From an uncultured Prevotellaceae bacterium (lineage in GTDB: Bacteria > Bacteroidota > Bacteroidia > Bacteroidales > Bacteroidaceae), in NCBI GenBank assembly GCA_902803455.1, contig CADCQC010000071.1, positions 1-7,263 of the forward strand: 7,263 nucleotides of DNA, written 5' to 3'. The translations under genes were made by a program, and so were the position numbers. Below, one piece after another: positions 6,904-7,263 of this stretch (positions are counted from its first letter, which is position 1; every line of letters begins with the position of its first letter). Under the pieces are notes generated by a model. That model saw only the letters and a program-made list of their open reading frames with translations, had not been told where the DNA came from and did no database searches.

Positions 6904-7263
6904 ATGAAGAAAATAATCAAAATAGGTTTGGTGGCTGTGCTTCTGATGATGGTAAGCACCAACATACATGCGCTTAGTTTGGGAAAATTTTGGAAAATCG
7001 TATCTCCTGACAAGAAGACAGAGGTCACCGTCGGGACAGTGAATTACATCTGGTTGTATTGGAGCATCGAGCACAATGGCATACCCGTGTTGGAACGTTC
7101 GGGGATGAATGTCATGATAGATGGTGTCAATGATGTTTTCAATAAAGGCGGATTGGGCAAGGTAACCAATAAGGTGCAGGTCAGGACGCAGTTTTCCACT
7201 CCTTTCTATAAAAAGGCGGTGGTCAAAGACGAATACAATGGCATGACGGTAACGTTCAAGAAC
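6904..7263 (+). CDS. GH97 family alpha-glycosidase, N-terminal part only
   Basis: 120 codons are open from the ATG at 6904 to the window edge; GH97 proteins are usually about 640-730 residues, so most of the gene is missing. Residues 1-24 are a signal peptide (MKKIIK, hydrophobic core, ending IHA). The rest matches the GH97 N-terminal beta-sandwich: SPDKKTEVTV near 34-43, the HNGIPVLERSGMNVMIDG stretch, and TPFYKKAVVKDEYNGMTV towards the window end. GH97 enzymes are calcium-dependent exo-acting alpha-glucosidases (SusB type, inverting) or alpha-galactosidases (retaining). The residues that separate these classes lie in the missing catalytic barrel, so specificity cannot be assigned. No separate promoter is visible in the 63-bp gap after the esterase, which suggests co-transcription. 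The codons here are more AT-rich than in the GH2 genes. Confidence 0.88.
   Translation, partial: MKKIIKIGLVAVLLMMVSTNIHALSLGKFWKIVSPDKKTEVTVGTVNYIWLYWSIEHNGIPVLERSGMNVMIDGVNDVFNKGGLGKVTNKVQVRTQFSTPFYKKAVVKDEYNGMTVTFKN

Overview
The window looks like part of a carbohydrate-utilisation region from a gut or rumen Bacteroidota, most likely Prevotella-like. All four genes encode secreted glycan-active enzymes of families typical of that group (LacZ-type GH2, a second divergent GH2, CE1 esterase, GH97). Each has an N-terminal signal peptide, one ending in the -AQ style common in this phylum. The promoter before the esterase matches the Bacteroidota -33/-7 consensus rather than an E. coli-type promoter. 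The organism assignment is inference from these traits; no rRNA or other marker is present.

Layout. Positions 1-2088 (minus) hold a GH2 glycosidase that runs off the left edge, so its C-terminus is missing. Positions 2151-5249 (minus) hold a complete 1032-residue secreted LacZ-type beta-galactosidase. The two are separated by 62 bp and are probably one transcript, with lacZ first. Positions 5250-5709 are a 460-bp divergent intergenic region. It contains three tandem copies of a 33/34-bp repeat next to lacZ, a more GC-rich stretch with inverted repeats and no recognised gene, a 9-bp tandem repeat, and a good promoter for the plus-strand genes. Positions 5710-6840 (plus) hold a complete 376-residue CE1-type esterase with an N-terminal E-set/CBM48-like domain. 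Positions 6904-7263 (plus) hold the first 120 residues of a GH97 glycosidase, cut by the right edge.

How they may work together (inference): the CE1 esterase would remove acyl groups (feruloyl or acetyl) from a decorated plant polysaccharide. The two GH2 enzymes would remove beta-linked sugars, at least one of them galactose. GH97 would remove alpha-linked glucose or galactose. No SusC/SusD pair, sensor or transporter is visible, so the window is at most part of a polysaccharide utilisation locus. The minus-strand genes appear GC-richer (about 57-60% in sampled lines) than the plus-strand genes, especially the GH97 start (about 45%).

I did not find a clearly new biological system. The items most worth following up are the promoter-proximal tandem repeat, the altered domain 4/5 junction of the LacZ protein, the unexplained structured block between the two operons, and the non-canonical active-site surroundings of the first GH2.
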